The notes beneath the pieces were generated by a model. That model saw only the letters and a program-made list of their open reading frames with translations, was not told the DNA's origin and ran no database searches. The translations under genes and the position numbers were made by a program. DNA of 64,000 nt from Elymus sibiricus (Eukaryota; Streptophyta; Magnoliopsida; Poales; Poaceae), in assembly GCA_039707655.1 (NCBI GenBank), contig CM077668.1, positions 403,168,130 to 403,232,129 on the forward strand. Direction: 5' to 3'. Shown here piece by piece: positions 43,947 through 56,150 of this stretch (the stretch's first letter is position 1; each line of letters begins with the position of its first letter).

Positions 43947-46900
43947 GGCTCACCATCTGCCTCGGTAGTCCACTGCAGCCTCGCCCCGCGTGACCTCCCG
44001 TATCCCGGCGGCTGGTTCGACCTCCCCGCCGGCCAACGCCTCGCCGAAATACCCACCACCGAGCGCCCAATCCGTTGCCTCTAGAGTCATGGCCTGCCGG
44101 CCCTCGCCTGCGTCCCTTCCCTAGGCTAACAACAGGCCGCAGTCCTCCGCACCTTGGGGAAGTCCTTCTCCGGGCGCGCATGGGCGATGACGAGGAGAAG
44201 GACGAGGGGCCTGAGTCAGAGGGTGGCAAGGGTACAGCGGCGCGGTTCTTCTTCGTCAGGCTGTTCGAGCGGGGCGGCACGCTGCAGGGAGATATCGCGA
44301 GCAGGGATACCCGCGACGGCTGCCCTCCCCTGTTCCACCCCATCCATGGAGCCTCCCCCGCGTCGCCCAATCCGGCACTATTCTGCCCAAGAGGTTTGCC
44401 TGGGAGCAGCGCCCTTCCTCGTCGGCACAGCCAAGACCACGAGCTCGCTCCCGGCGCCCCCCTCCGACTTCTCCAGCCTGTTCGAGACCACTCCCCACCG
44501 CCGCCGCCTCATCGATCAGACCTTCTCACTTTCCCCTTTATTCACATCTGGTGATGGCGTTGTGTACCGTGTGTGCTGTGTGTGGGACGATACTATCCAG
44601 GGCTGCGTGCTCTGCTCTGCATGGTCTACTTGTACGCTGCTGCCATGTGACAGATTGAGAGGTGAGAGAGGCTACGGCTCGGATGGGAATTATCTTCAAT
44701 TCATCTTTATTATTATTTTTGTGCAATTTTGAGAAACACCACCAGTGTATGCATATCCAAGATTGAAACTATGCTTATTTCTTCTTATCGGAATCGATTG
44801 AACATATATAGTATCTGAAGGTAATCCAATCTACATGCTCATGTCAAAAAAAGATGAAATCCAACATATGAACTAGGCAACTGAAACTGTGTCATGTTGT
44901 TGCTCTTTTCCTCTGGATTTTTGCAGCTTCATATTTTTCTCTTGCTGAGCTAGGATTATTTCCCTGTCTCTCAACTTCTCTGTTTTTGCAGATCTTGAAT
45001 CGGCGATGAATTCAGAATTCAATTGGTGTCTTATCACCATCCCTCCACGTTTTCCTATTGGCTGATGCATCTTTTATGGTTTGGATTTTGTGTAGAAATT
45101 ACAAGCTTAAAATTCATTATATCCTATGACATGCTGCTATGTCCCTTTATGTGTATTGACAAGAATTTTTCTTGCATTTTGAGTCCACTTCGGCTATGAG
45201 TAGCCTCATGCCAGACTTAGCTTACCACAACATATGAGAAATGACCTGTTTTCACCATTCTATAATGTGATGTAAGATTTACTTAACTTCGTCACAGCTT
45301 AAATCCCTCTCTGAATTTGTTAACAGTACTGGACTCACCGTGCGCACTAGCTGAAGAAGAGACTCCTTTTTGCAGGGAGATAAAGAGAGAGTCATGTGTT
45401 GTAGGTGTGTACGCCTGTGAATTTTGTCCCTCCAGAATGGCATCAAGAAAACCTCCAGAATGCATCAAGAAAGCCGCACGGCCTGCTCTCTCAAAAGGAT
45501 GACATCAACAAGGCCACATGGTCTGCTCTCAACAGGTCAGTGCATTCAGCTACAATTGATATTGTTATTTCTTAGAAAGGGTAGCTTAGTCCTGGGTAGT
45601 TACGGTAGTAAGTCAGCAGGATGCGCATGAATGTTTCTAATTACACACATTAACATGACAGATAATATCCATGTGATTTGTAGCAAAAATGCAAAATGTG
45701 TAGCTATCGACGGTACATATTTAGGATTTGTTCCATATACAGTGATGGAAAATTTGCATTGTTTCTGTTTTTTGGTAGTATCTTCGTTTTTCTTAATTAG
45801 CATAACCATTTTGCAATATGGCCTACATGACTCAGAGTACCGCTTAGTGTTAGGTGTCCAATTTAATCTGCTATGTTCTTTGTGGAGACTTTTTTTTTCT
45901 TGAAAGATCATGGACATGGAGATTTATCTTGACACGGTGTACTTGCATATTTTGGACTCGGCCATTGTGGTTCTGAAATGGTTCATTTCTTAGAGTTCAA
46001 AATAGCCAAGATTGCATATGGAGTGAGTCTAAGTTGGGAAAAGTATGTTGCGTTTGGATTTATATGGTTACAAAATCATGTTCATGTTCATAAACTGCAA
46101 TATTAATTTCTCCCAAATAGTCTGATTATGTTTCTTCTAACGTTCATGCTACGTCAATGCCTTTATTAGAAATTAGTTACAAATAATGCTAACTGATTTT
46201 TTTTTCAGTCAGATAGTAATGTTTATGTTTGAATATACAGAAAAATTGCCAAATATCAGTTGTCGTCCTTCATGGTAGTACTGATCAAGTTAATTAAAAT
46301 GCCGCCAAGTCTTTGTGGCAGCGGCGGAGGGGCGGGGCAGCAGGAGTTTTTTTTAGGCAAGGGCAGAAGGAGATGAGCTGGGCTTTCTTATTTGCTGGCT
46401 GGGATTAGCCCAGAAGGTGATCGCTGTTACTCCTACTTGATAGTACAAGAAATTCCCTACAGAATCGAGGAATCATAGTACAAAAAGAATCATAGTACAA
46501 AAAGAAGTGCAAAAGTGTTTTCCTGGAAAAAAATGTACTACTACTGCGACTACTTAATCATTCATACTGGTAAGTACTCAGTTTTGCAGATGAGGAGGAC
46601 GTGTTAAGCCTGTACTGTAGTGCATCAACATACAGGAGGGGTATGAAGTAGATGAGCATGGGAAAGTGAAATTTTATGAACTGAAACTGTAGGGTAAAGT
46701 GCAATTTTTTGAACTGAAACTGTAGGGGAAAGTGCAAATTTCTGATTGGTTCAGCTCAGATGAGAAAGGCGAGGTACCAGTGAGACTTGGGAGTAGGAAA
46801 ACAAAGATGATGGCACCTACAAGGAGAAGATCTATAACAACAGGCACAATGATATAAAGAATGGTTAACCCTCAGGATTACCAATTCTTGCAAGATCATG

Positions 46901-47901
46901 ATGGATTACAGTTACAGGCATCACCTAAAACACTGCTGCTGGAGAAGTATATGCCTATACAAATTAATAAGGCAGAGAGGGTGGTCTTCAGGAAGAACAA
47001 CATCAACATGCACAATATTTTACTGTCAGAGATAAATATTATCCATGGGTGCAGATTTCCTACTTAACCAGTGTCTGCAACGAGATAAATATTACTGCCT
47101 AGTACAACAATTATTTTCCTAGAAAAATATAAATGCCTGCAACTACAAGGAGATCAATATAAGCATGACTGCATGTGTGGAGTCTCACTGTAATGATGAG
47201 CGTACTCTCCGTGCCTGACCAGATGACAAGGATTCATGAAGAAAAATTAACTATGGTGCACATATTAGTTAAGGGGAAGTGCTCCAGGTTCTTCTAAAGA
47301 AATTCTAGATGAACCCACATGCCGTGATGTGGAAGAAACGTCGTGGCAGAACTGAATATGCATGCATAATCATCTTTCGAGCTCACACATTATGGTAACT
47401 GGATTACCTTCAGGCAGGGGAGAAATCTGTTCACAACCAATGGTCTGGCGCCACCTCACATTACCCTGTATAAATAAGAGGAAGATCAAGTGAGGTACAC
47501 ATTAAGTGAGCGGACCTGCAAAGCAAATAGGTGAGCTTTCAACTTGCTTCTACAACGGCATTGCCCACATAATTCAGTTATTGGCCGCCCTCTGCTTGAG
47601 ACAAGGCAATTTTGTTTTCAGATAGTGGCAATTGAAATGGTCTAGCATCACATACAGATGAAAACGAACATGGCTCATGGATGCCAACTATGCAACACCT
47701 CAAGAGGAGCACAATGTGGAACCTGAGCCTGGCTATGACCATGAACAAGTTGCAGAGGCTGGGGCAATCCCCTTTTCGAAAAGATTTTTTTTTACCATGA
47801 ACAAGTTTTACATGAGATAAAATGGTCTGCGTCTAAAGCGAAACGATGAAGAAAATTCTAAACAAGGCAAAAAAAGGACATGGAAGCACCAATTCGATAT
47901 A
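43947..47901. other. GC-rich first-exon-like segment (to about 44530), then AT-rich spacer
   Basis: From 43947 to about 44530 the DNA is GC-rich like a grass first exon, and open frames exist at 44075-44554 and 44154-44732. These overlap in different frames and neither shows a recognisable domain, so coding is unproven. Splice-like signals follow (TTTTTGCAG near 44927 and 44993), so a spliced transcript, perhaps non-coding, is possible. From about 44700 on the sequence is ordinary AT-rich spacer with no gene I can support. Confidence 0.35.
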
Positions 47902-48186
47902 TGCCACTTCCAACTTCACGTATTTGGAAAATGCACCTGTGAAGAAAATTTAAGAAAAATGTCACTTCCAACACATGGAAACTTCAATATATGCTACTGT
48001 GCCAGCACCATATACCTAATTAACCCTTTTTTGCCACTACCAACTTCACGTATTTGGAAAATGCAACTGTGAAGAAAACTTAAGAAAAAATGCCACTGCC
48101 AACACTTGGGAAATGGAAACTGTGAATTAATCAATTAACCCTTCTTTGCGGTGGCATTTTTTGAATACACGAAGTTCATAGTGGCA
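47902..48186. mobile_element. Possible MITE with inverted ends and TA flanks
   Basis: The ends are TGCCACTTCCAACTTCACGT and, read inward from the right, TGCCACTATGAACTTCGTGT, each preceded by TA. A second copy of the left end lies inside at about 48034 (TGCCACTACCAACTTCACGT), followed by the same 80 bp, so the element has an internal tandem duplication (about 47902-47985 and 48034-48115). No coding capacity. The size and TA flanks fit a mariner-like MITE, but the ends are not those of classic Stowaway. Confidence 0.5.
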
Positions 48187-48784
48187 TACATAAATTAACC
48201 CTTTAATTTGAGGAGCAGTGCTCAGGCTTTTCTAAAAGTCAGGTGCAGCTTGCAAGTTAAAGTAGAGAACAATCTGACACATTTCACCATTAGCAAAAAC
48301 AAAACAAAGAAACAGGAAACACATATGCATTGCTAAATATTGATTATTAAGGGGGCCACAAGATAGACTCTCAGAGAAAGAAGACCTACATAAAATGGGA
48401 AAGAGAGACATGAGGCAGGTAGATTGCTAATTGGTAGTAAAGTACTAAAAAGACTCCTAGAGGCCTACATGAAAAACCAAATTCAATTCTCCAGTTGAAG
48501 GTGTCATAGGGCAAAATAGTTAGCACATATTTCAAACACACATCAAAATGATTTGGTAATTTTCGCACTGACATGCACAACAATTCATTAATTAATTACG
48601 AAAAGAGTATCGACACAAGCATAGATTTCATACAACTATTAACAGCCAGAGGTTCCTGATTAGAATTTTACATACATCAACACAGAAGCTAGTAGGCTCA
48701 TAGTGGCCAATTCATACATACTGTAGCTTAAGGATAGGATACAAACATGTAGGACATTACGGAGCATCAGCTCAACCAACAGCC
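48187..48784. other. Spacer at the 3' end of the F-box gene
   Basis: AT-rich DNA with no gene. The part nearest 48784 would be the 3' untranslated region and terminator of the minus-strand F-box gene. Confidence 0.4.
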
Positions 48785-49963
48785 TTAGATGAAAGGAAAA
48801 TCGTTCACAACATAACCCTCTAGTGTTGGAAAGAATGAATGCGGAACAAGAGTTTGTTTGAACTGAAAGTGAGTAGGACGGACGCCTTGGCGATGGAAAG
48901 TGGCATCCAACTTGCTAGCCATGTCAACCTGAAATAGCCACTCGATTATTTTGACCAACACGAGCAACTCACCATCTCCAGGCACGACCACCACATCCCA
49001 AAAGTCGTCATGCTTTCCACACCATGCCCTGATTTCCATAAGCGGCAATTCAATATGGCACTTGATGGTCCAGACCTCACTTTCATAGTCCTGCAACACC
49101 CAGATATCAATGATTGTGGCTGTGTCGTTAAAGCTGGACATACCGAGCATGCCATCCATCTCAAAAAGGTCATCACAGGCACAGCCACGATCAACCGGAA
49201 CACGCATCTGTTGGAACGACTCGGCTGTGATGTCGAACACGATTATCATGTTGCTCTCGCCGTCGTGCTGCGTCCGGTACCAATGCAATCTGCCACGGAA
49301 TAGCACAGACTTGGTGTCGAATATCAGTTTACGCGCTTGCCCCGGCCCGATGTTCCTTGGCGGCTGCCCGGAACCCCACGATAAAATGTAGCAGTCATGT
49401 TCACTACCAGTTACCACCTGATGAAGCAAAACCCAGCACGGATGCATCAGTAACCTGTACTCGCCGGTTGGGGGGTGACGGGACATTCCCACGAACCTGA
49501 AGCCAGAAGGCAGGCAGAGACGAGCATACTGCCGGGTCGCCGGGTTGCAGATGGCGTAGTGCCTGTCGCGGAAGGAGAGGACAACGAGGCCGTCGCAGGA
49601 GGCCTCGAGATTATAGAGCTCGGAGCCTTGATCAAACCGCGCGACGGACTGGAGCTGGTCGGCGGCGGCCCGGCGGTCGAAGGGGATGATGTCTAGGGAG
49701 TCGCCGATGATGTTGTAGCAGCAGGGGAACTCGCCGTCGCCGCCGAGTCTGTTGCGGGCGTAGACGAGGGGGAGGGTGGTCTGGCGGGCGTGGTGGGCGA
49801 GGAGGAAGTCGCGGGCGGAGGTGGCGGTGCGCCAGGCGCGGCAGACGGCGCGGCAGCGGAGGATGGATTTGGGGGGCAGGAGGACGAGCACCTCCCAGAT
49901 GAAGATCTCATCCGAGAGGACGCGGTGGGGAGGCGTCGCTCCTGCTCTTGCGGCCTCCGCCAT
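48785..49963 (-). CDS. F-box protein, intact, single exon
   Basis: The product has 392 residues from an ATG at 49963. That ATG sits in a strong plant start context (GGCGGCCATGGCGG). The frame is open another 88 codons upstream, but that part is low-complexity leader and the F-box starts shortly after this methionine. The F-box spans about residues 15-55 (LSDEIFIWEVLVLLPPKSIL, CRAVCRAWR). An F-box-associated beta-propeller-like region follows, with CDGLVVLSF, YAICNPATRQYARLCLP and FRGRLHWY. This is the usual grass architecture and length. It would recruit an unknown substrate to an SCF ubiquitin ligase. The 5' half is very GC-rich, typical of grass genes. It is the best candidate for a functioning host gene in the window. 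Confidence 0.85.
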   Translation of the reverse strand: MAEAARAGATPPHRVLSDEIFIWEVLVLLPPKSILRCRAVCRAWRTATSARDFLLAHHARQTTLPLVYARNRLGGDGEFPCCYNIIGDSLDIIPFDRRAAADQLQSVARFDQGSELYNLEASCDGLVVLSFRDRHYAICNPATRQYARLCLPSGFRFVGMSRHPPTGEYRLLMHPCWVLLHQVVTGSEHDCYILSWGSGQPPRNIGPGQARKLIFDTKSVLFRGRLHWYRTQHDGESNMIIVFDITAESFQQMRVPVDRGCACDDLFEMDGMLGMSSFNDTATIIDIWVLQDYESEVWTIKCHIELPLMEIRAWCGKHDDFWDVVVVPGDGELLVLVKIIEWLFQVDMASKLDATFHRQGVRPTHFQFKQTLVPHSFFPTLEGYVVNDFPFI

Positions 49964-50269
49964 GGCCGCCGGCCGGGAGCTAGTCCTGATCCTGGTTCTC
50001 CATCCGTCCCAGGAGCAGCGTGGAGGAGTGGCGGCTGGTGGGGGGAGGGGAGTGGGAGTGACAGTGACGGCGGAGGTGGAGCACAGGTCGGGTCTTCGTG
50101 GGGGATAACAGGAATGGTGATTGGCCGAACCAAACTCTTTGCATCCTACTGTAATGGGCCGACCATGTACACGTGCATAGTTCTTGCATATTTTGTATCC
50201 TAAAAAAGTTCTTGTACAGTTTTCCATGGGACCTTCCTCCTTGGTTTGGAAAGGTTCCAGACTGTTCCA

Positions 50270-50560
50270 CGATTTTTTTTCTTAAATAATATCTTTTGTT
50301 TTCTTTTTCGTTATTTTCTTTGTTGTTTTTTTTCCTATTTCATCTTTTTTTCATTTTTCAAATTCGCTAATTTTTAAAAATTGTAAAAATTTCAAATCCG
50401 TGAACATTTTCTTAAATTCACATGATTTTTGGAACATTTTTAAAATTCCTGAACATTTTCCCCAAATTTGTGAATATTTTTAACATTAACGAATATATTT
50501 GTAAAATTTCACGAACATATTTTGATTTCACCATTTTTTCGAAATTTAAAAACCCTTAGC
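50270..50560. repeat. Degenerate GAACATTTT-type repeat tract
   Basis: After a T-rich stretch, phrases such as TGAACATTTTCTTAAATTC, GGAACATTTTTAAAATTCC and ACGAATATATTTGTAAAATT recur about every 25-30 bp. Such tracts are common around grass genes; they have no coding capacity. It lies about 300 bp upstream of the F-box gene's start. Confidence 0.6.
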
Positions 50561-50660
50561 CGCTTTTTTTGCCTGAGACAGCAAAAGCGAGCAAGAAAAA
50601 CAAAATAAGAGCGACCAACCAATGAGCAACCAACCAAGCACTAATGGTCCATGGCTCCCG

Positions 50661-50998
50661 CAAGTCTGCATGAGTGCTATAGTGGCATGTTGCAGTGTAA
50701 AGCCGGGAATAGGAGCTCCCTTACAGAGCCACCGGATAGGATTTCTTGGAATCCACTTTATAAAAACCGACCAAACATTGTGTTTTTATGTTTTTTAAAA
50801 TTGTGCACGTGGGTATTGGTTATAAGCTTACTCATGTGAGTTTTTTGTGCAATCCATTTGTATCATGTGTAAAAAGAGAAAATAGTATGAGCAAAACACC
50901 CCACGTGCACCCTGGAACACACTTTTTCAGCTTCGTGTTTAGCAAAGAGCAGCCAGCCAAACGTTCTTTAACAAGGACATGCCCATCTCCAAAATGAC
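50661..50998 (+). repeat. Tandem host duplication, unit 1 (left part, before retrotransposon 2)
   Basis: It begins CAAGTCTGCATGAGTGCTAT, like unit 2 at 56567. 50661-50934 aligns with 56567-56827. The rest aligns with pieces of 57121-57460. Unit 1 continues after the retrotransposon at 56151-56566 and then abuts unit 2 directly. Unit 1 lacks two blocks present in unit 2 (about 56828-57120 and the 57172-57445 region, which includes a MITE). Confidence 0.75.
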
Positions 50999-51968
50999 TG
51001 TTGACACACGAACGCGTCACGCGTACCCTCGACGCCGAGGGAGATGCTCCGCAGCTCACGTCGAGGGAGGCCTGCCGGAAGCGCGATACGCAAGACAATT
51101 CGGCCGGCGCTTTTGAAACCCGACGCACCGCTTCTCCGGGATGGAACCCGTCAGGAGTCACGGATGGACGATGGGCTGCCCTAGGTCGATTCACTCGCCC
51201 CTAGGGCCTCGAGGATCGCCGTCCTGCAAGAACAAGAACAGACGAAGAACGAGAAGAAAGATACAAGGGAGAGGGATAAAAGTAGGGTAAAAGATGTAGA
51301 TTTGATTGTTCGATTGTGTGTTGTTTCAATCGGCCATCACCTCTTCTATTTAAGAGGGGGTTGGACTTCCCGTACAAGACACGGACCCAGATTTCCTTCC
51401 AAAGGGTCAAAAAACGCAGCCAAACTCGGACTTTTTCGATCTGCCCGAATCTGTGCGGCTATAGGCAAGCGGTAGTACCGTTCTGGGCACGGTAGTACCG
51501 TTCTGGGCGGTAGTACCGCTCTAGTACCGCTTAGGGTCTCGGGATGCCAGAAACTTTTTCGTAAGCGGTAGTAGACGTGGTAGTAGGAGCGGTAGTACCG
51601 CTTATTGGAGCGGTAGTACCGTTCTCTGCTGTATCAGCAATCTTGTAACGGCCGTAACTTTTGCATACGATCTCGGATTGAGACGATTTTTATATCAAAA
51701 TCGACCGATTCGACGAGACGAAGACAATCCGTGTAGACAATTTTCTCATATGAGGCCGTCTTGGGGGCGTAACCAGCCGAATAGTGTTCTGGATATAAAA
51801 TTTCAGTACTTCGAACACAACTTCGGCCTTAGAGCTAAGCTCGGATGGCTATGGCCCAAATATCAAAGTTTCTCCTTTCGACGATACGGAACTTTCTCAC
51901 TTTGAGCACTTTTCCATTTGAGGCCTTTTTAATTATGTTTTTGACCATGCCAAAATCTGGTGTCAACA
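50999..51968 (-). repeat. Left LTR (3' LTR) of retrotransposon 2
   Basis: It contains a cluster of CGGTAGTACCG palindromes (about 51470-51625), whose symmetrical core recurs at least six times, separated by short spacers. The polypurine tract lies just inside (GGGGGGCATG on the minus strand, about 51969-51979). Confidence 0.88.
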
Positions 51969-52120
51969 CATGCCCCCCTGTTTTTCGGCAAAGCTTGTGT
52001 GCCGAAAAATAACTTGCATTAGGCTGGCTCTAAGGACGATGTCAACACTCCATCGGCCATTTGCATGAACTTAGGATGATAAGTATATATCGGCCATATG
52101 GATTAGCAACAAGATTTCAG

Positions 52121-55066
52121 CTAATCAAATGAGTAATGATTCGGTAAACCCCTTTCATGATGTGAGAAATTATAATGCACCCATGGATTAAAATAAACCC
52201 ATGAAGGGTAACCTATCATACCTGAGGATGAATTCCATGGCATAGGCATTAATGGCATAGTTGAAGAATATGGATATTGTTTGAACCGAAGATTTTGATG
52301 CGCAAACCTTCGGCTTGGTTGTTCGGAGTTTTCACTCTTCTCCTTCTTCACCTTTGCCGTACTTTTTGCAATGGAAGCTTGCGTATTATTTTGAGTACTT
52401 CCTTTGGGAACCCATGCCATGTTCCTCTTTTCAAGTTCTTGTGCACTAAGCTTTTGTAATTCCTTCTTTTGCCAATACGATAAGCCGAGTGGACGCCTCG
52501 GCTGTGATTTTGTTTCAAGCAATGGCAATTCTTGTTTTACCTTGTGCACTTTCAACTCCTTCTGTCCAGATTCGGCATCTTGATTCTCAACAATTGAGTG
52601 TTTCATCTCATTGTCTTTAGTAGCCAATATCAACATCTTAATTGGCACTTTTTCATTTGGAACCGAATCTGAATGAGCACACTTACGACCATCTTTCTTG
52701 ACTTGATATACTTGCTTGACCACCTCTTTATTTTTTCTTGAGCTCCAGACCGATTCTTTTTTATTGAAACGGTCTTGAACATATGACTGCTCATTGAACG
52801 TTGGTCTTCTTGGAGCTGCATAATATTGGTGAGGTGGTTTATAATAAGATGGAGAATGTGCCTTTTTATCATACCTGTACCATGATGGATACGGATTTAC
52901 ATGAGCATAGGGAGGCAGCCACGGCATTGGCATTGGCGGCCCAAAATAAGGATATGAATATGTTGCATTGAAATTCTCACTTTGCCAATACCGACCCTCA
53001 TATTTGTGCCTTGGGGGTGATCTTGGTTTCTTTGTATTACTTGGCTGACAAGAACTCTTCTCCTCACTTATTTTTTGATATTTTTCCAATAGCTGCGCGA
53101 AAGTGACTTTCGGCTTTTTACCTTTGTGCTTGCCTCGGCCTTTGCTTTCTTTGGTTGTGCTCACATCGATCTTTGGATTTCCTTGTTGCCCCCCAGTACT
53201 TGGCGTCTTCATTGCAACTTTGATGGAATCTTTGCCCTCAAGAATATTATCATTGTGCTCTTGAACAACTTCCTTACTTGAAAGCTTGATCCCATTATCC
53301 GCAGTTTTTACCTTCTCATGCTTAAATGGATCGGCTTGAAGCAGCCGATTCAAAAACCGTTTGCCATCAGGACCAATCGGGATTGACTAGTCATCTCTTG
53401 GTGTTTCAACAAATCTCAATCGTCCTTTATCAATGGCCGATTTGACTATTTGACGAAACATATTGCAATCCTCAAAATTATGTTTGAACGAATGATGCAA
53501 CCTACAATACATTCGTCCTTGGATTGATGGCTTGACATGGTGATCAAGAATTCTAATGTAATTATTTTTTAGCAACAAATCAAATATTCGATCACACATG
53601 TTTGAATTGAAGGTAAACTTTTTATTTTCTAGCCGATCTTGCTGTGAGAACGGCTTTGGAGGTAAGGAAACGAATGTTTCAGATTTGGAATCTCCCCATT
53701 CGGCTATGCATTGTTTTTTGCACTCCATCTCCGATGACTTTGAATAAGAAATTATACTACCATCGGTTTTCTCAATAGAATTTAACCTTGGCTTTAAATT
53801 TCTGAAATGAAAATACACATGTCTCAATTGAGACCAAGTGCAAGCCAAGTATGAAACAAGCAAAGCTACCCAATTAGATATGAAATTTTGATAAAGCGAT
53901 GGGGAAAACTTTGGCTGTAATAATAAGTTACTATCGGTCTTTATAAATGGCACAATAGGTTGACCGGTATGTTCTATAACAATTTTATTGCTAACAAGTA
54001 AATTACCCTTCTTCATTGGTCTTTCAAGATTGCAAATGAAATTTTTTCTAATAGATGTATCAATAACATAGTTGCGACCAAATCGGAAAATAGGTAAATC
54101 ACTTGCTAGACATACCTCTTCGAATACGTTGGGAGAGTGTGATGGTGGTGTGATATGAACAATAGCTTGCTCCACCTTTGGACAACTCTCCAAGACCTTG
54201 TCGTCCTCTTTCTCTTGAATTGATTCGGCACATGTATTGTTTGATTCGGCCTTTTCAATAACCGAAATAACTTTGTTATCCGAATCATTATTCTTTCTGA
54301 TAATTCTATTCACTCGCAATGCTTTCTCTTTTATTCGTAAGGCTGCTTGTTCTTGTCTAAACTCAGCAAACATTGCAGCTAGACCTTCTTTAAGCTTTTT
54401 CTGCCCAATTTCAGCCCAATCTTCATTGGATTGCCCCCCAATGCTACTAGACTCTTCCGGTAACGAGATGTCGCCGAAATTCTGTAATTGTGCAGGAGGA
54501 ACATGATATGCCATGGTAGTAGGTGAAGGCATTTGTGCTCCTGCAGAAGTTTCACTTATTCGGCCTTGACCGTGAAGGTGCGGAGCCGAATTACGGACAT
54601 CAACAGTTGCGTATGGTGCCAAACAATTAGTAGCATGGGGTGTAGCATATGATGTTTGAGGGTAATTGGCCGAATATCTAGTAGCATGGCCAATTCTCCC
54701 GTCCATCGGCATGTTTGGATCAACATATTGAAAATCAGTTGCCGATGAATAAAAAGGTGAAACACTTTGTTGCATGGTATTGGAAGTTTTTACATGGGGT
54801 GTTTCAACTTGATTAACCAAACTCATCATGTTGTTCATCGGCATATAGATTTGTGGGGTTGCCGATGCATGGGAGTTGGAATACATATGTTGCATGTTGC
54901 TAAAATTATATGAAGTTGAAGTATGGAGATTATTTTGAATCGGCTGTTGCACATAATTAGATGCATGATTCACAAAACTAGGGCTAGCCGATCCATTATG
55001 GTCATTAAACGATCTAGCAACAACATATGCATTATTTGCATCTACATAAGTGAATTGGGTATTCAT
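52121..55066 (-). pseudogene. gag-like long frame of retrotransposon 2, single in-frame amber stop
   Basis: From an ATG at 55066 it runs 559 codons to a TAG at 53387-53389. It then continues in the same frame for about 420 more codons to 52121 without another stop. The N-terminal half is rich in Asn, Ser, Met and Pro and unstructured. A region near residues 490-550 has the gag/zinc-knuckle-like pattern CRLHHSFKHNFEDC followed by RQIVKSAIDKGRLRF. The portion after the stop includes lysine-rich and Tyr/Pro-rich segments. No enzymatic domain is present. The stop could be a recent mutation or a read-through site; sequence alone cannot decide. I report the break and do not join the parts. Confidence 0.8.
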
Positions 55067-55143
55067 ATTACCTTTGTAGATTGCAAACCCTAGATGACGA
55101 TCTCTTCATAGCAAGAACGGGCCGGAGACCGTTCAAAGCTTCG

Positions 55144-55161
55144 TCCCCAGCGGAGTCGCCA
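55144..55161 (-). promoter_or_regulatory. Primer-binding site of retrotransposon 2
   Basis: Minus-strand TGGCGACTCCGCTGGGGA lies 7 nt inside the 5' (right) LTR and starts with the TGG that pairs with a tRNA CCA end. Confidence 0.85.
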
Positions 55162-55168
55162 AAAAGTG

Positions 55169-56150
55169 TGTTGACACACGAACGCGTCACGCGTACCCTC
55201 GACGCCGAGGGAGATGCTCCGCAGCTCACGTCGAGGGAGGCCTGCCGGAAGCGCGATACGCAAGACAATTCGGCCGGCGCTTTTGAAACCCGACGCACCG
55301 CTTCTCCGGGATGGAACCCGTCAGGAGTCACGGATGGACGATGGGCTGCCCTAGGTCGATTCACTCGCCCCTAGGGCCTCGAGGATCGCCGTCCTGCAAG
55401 AACAAGAACAGACGAAGAACGAGAAGAAAGATACAAGGGAGAGGGATAAAAGTAGGGTAAAAGATGTAGATTTGATTGTTCGATTGTGTGTTGTTTCAAT
55501 CGGCCATCACCTCTTCTATTTAAGAGGGGGGTTGGACTTCCCGTACAAGACACGGACCCAGATTTCCTTCCAAAGGGTCAAAAAACGCAGCCAAACTCGG
55601 ACTTTTTCGATCTGCCCGAATCTGTGCGGCTATAGGCAAGCGGTAGTACCGTTCTGGGCACGGTAGTACCGTTCTGGGCGGTAGTACCGCTCTAGTACCG
55701 CTCTAGTACCGCTTAGGGTCTCGGGATGCCAGAAACTTTTTCGTAAGCGGTAGTAGACGTGGTAGTAGGAGCGGTAGTACCGCTTATTGGAGCGGTAGTA
55801 CCGTTCTCTGTTGTATCAGCAATCTTGTAACGGCCGTAACTTTTGCATACGATCTCGGATTGAGACGATTTTTATATCAAAATCGACCGATTCGACGAGA
55901 CAAAGACAATCCGTGTAGACACTTTTCTCATATGAGGCCTTCTTGGGGGCGTAACCAGCCGAATAGTGTTCTGGATATAAAATTTCAGTACTTCGAACAC
56001 AACTTCGGCCTTAGAGCTGAGCTCGGATGGCTATGGCCCAAATATCAAAGTTTCTCCTTTCGACGATACGGAACTTTCTCACTTTGAGCACTTTTCCATT
56101 TGAGGCCTTTTTAATTATGTTTTTGACCATGCCAAAATCTGGTGTCAACA
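55169..56150 (-). repeat. Right LTR (5' LTR) of retrotransposon 2
   Basis: Nearly identical to 50999-51968. It has one additional CTCTAGTACCG unit in the CGGTAGTACCG palindrome cluster (about 55690-55705). Confidence 0.88.

Larger units (their letters stand above)
50999..56150 (-). mobile_element. LTR retrotransposon 2: gag only, 5.15 kb, very young
   Basis: LTRs at 50999-51968 (970 bp) and 55169-56150 (982 bp) begin TGTTGAC and end GTCAACA. The target duplication ATGAC lies at 50994-50998 and 56151-56155. By eye the LTRs differ by about half a dozen substitutions, a 12-bp insertion and a one-base length change, so insertion was recent. The primer-binding site beside the right LTR gives minus-strand orientation. 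A single long frame (gag-like, one stop) fills most of the interior; there is no protease, reverse transcriptase or integrase. It is therefore non-autonomous. Confidence 0.93.

Noticed and set aside
44075..44732. Overlapping GC-rich frames as a protein-coding gene
   Set aside because: Two frames are open over the same DNA, no domain is recognisable, and no consistent exon chain could be assembled.
49964..50227. 88-codon N-terminal extension of the intact F-box gene
   Set aside because: It is low-complexity, overlaps the promoter side, and the ATG at 49963 has a strong start context just ahead of the F-box.
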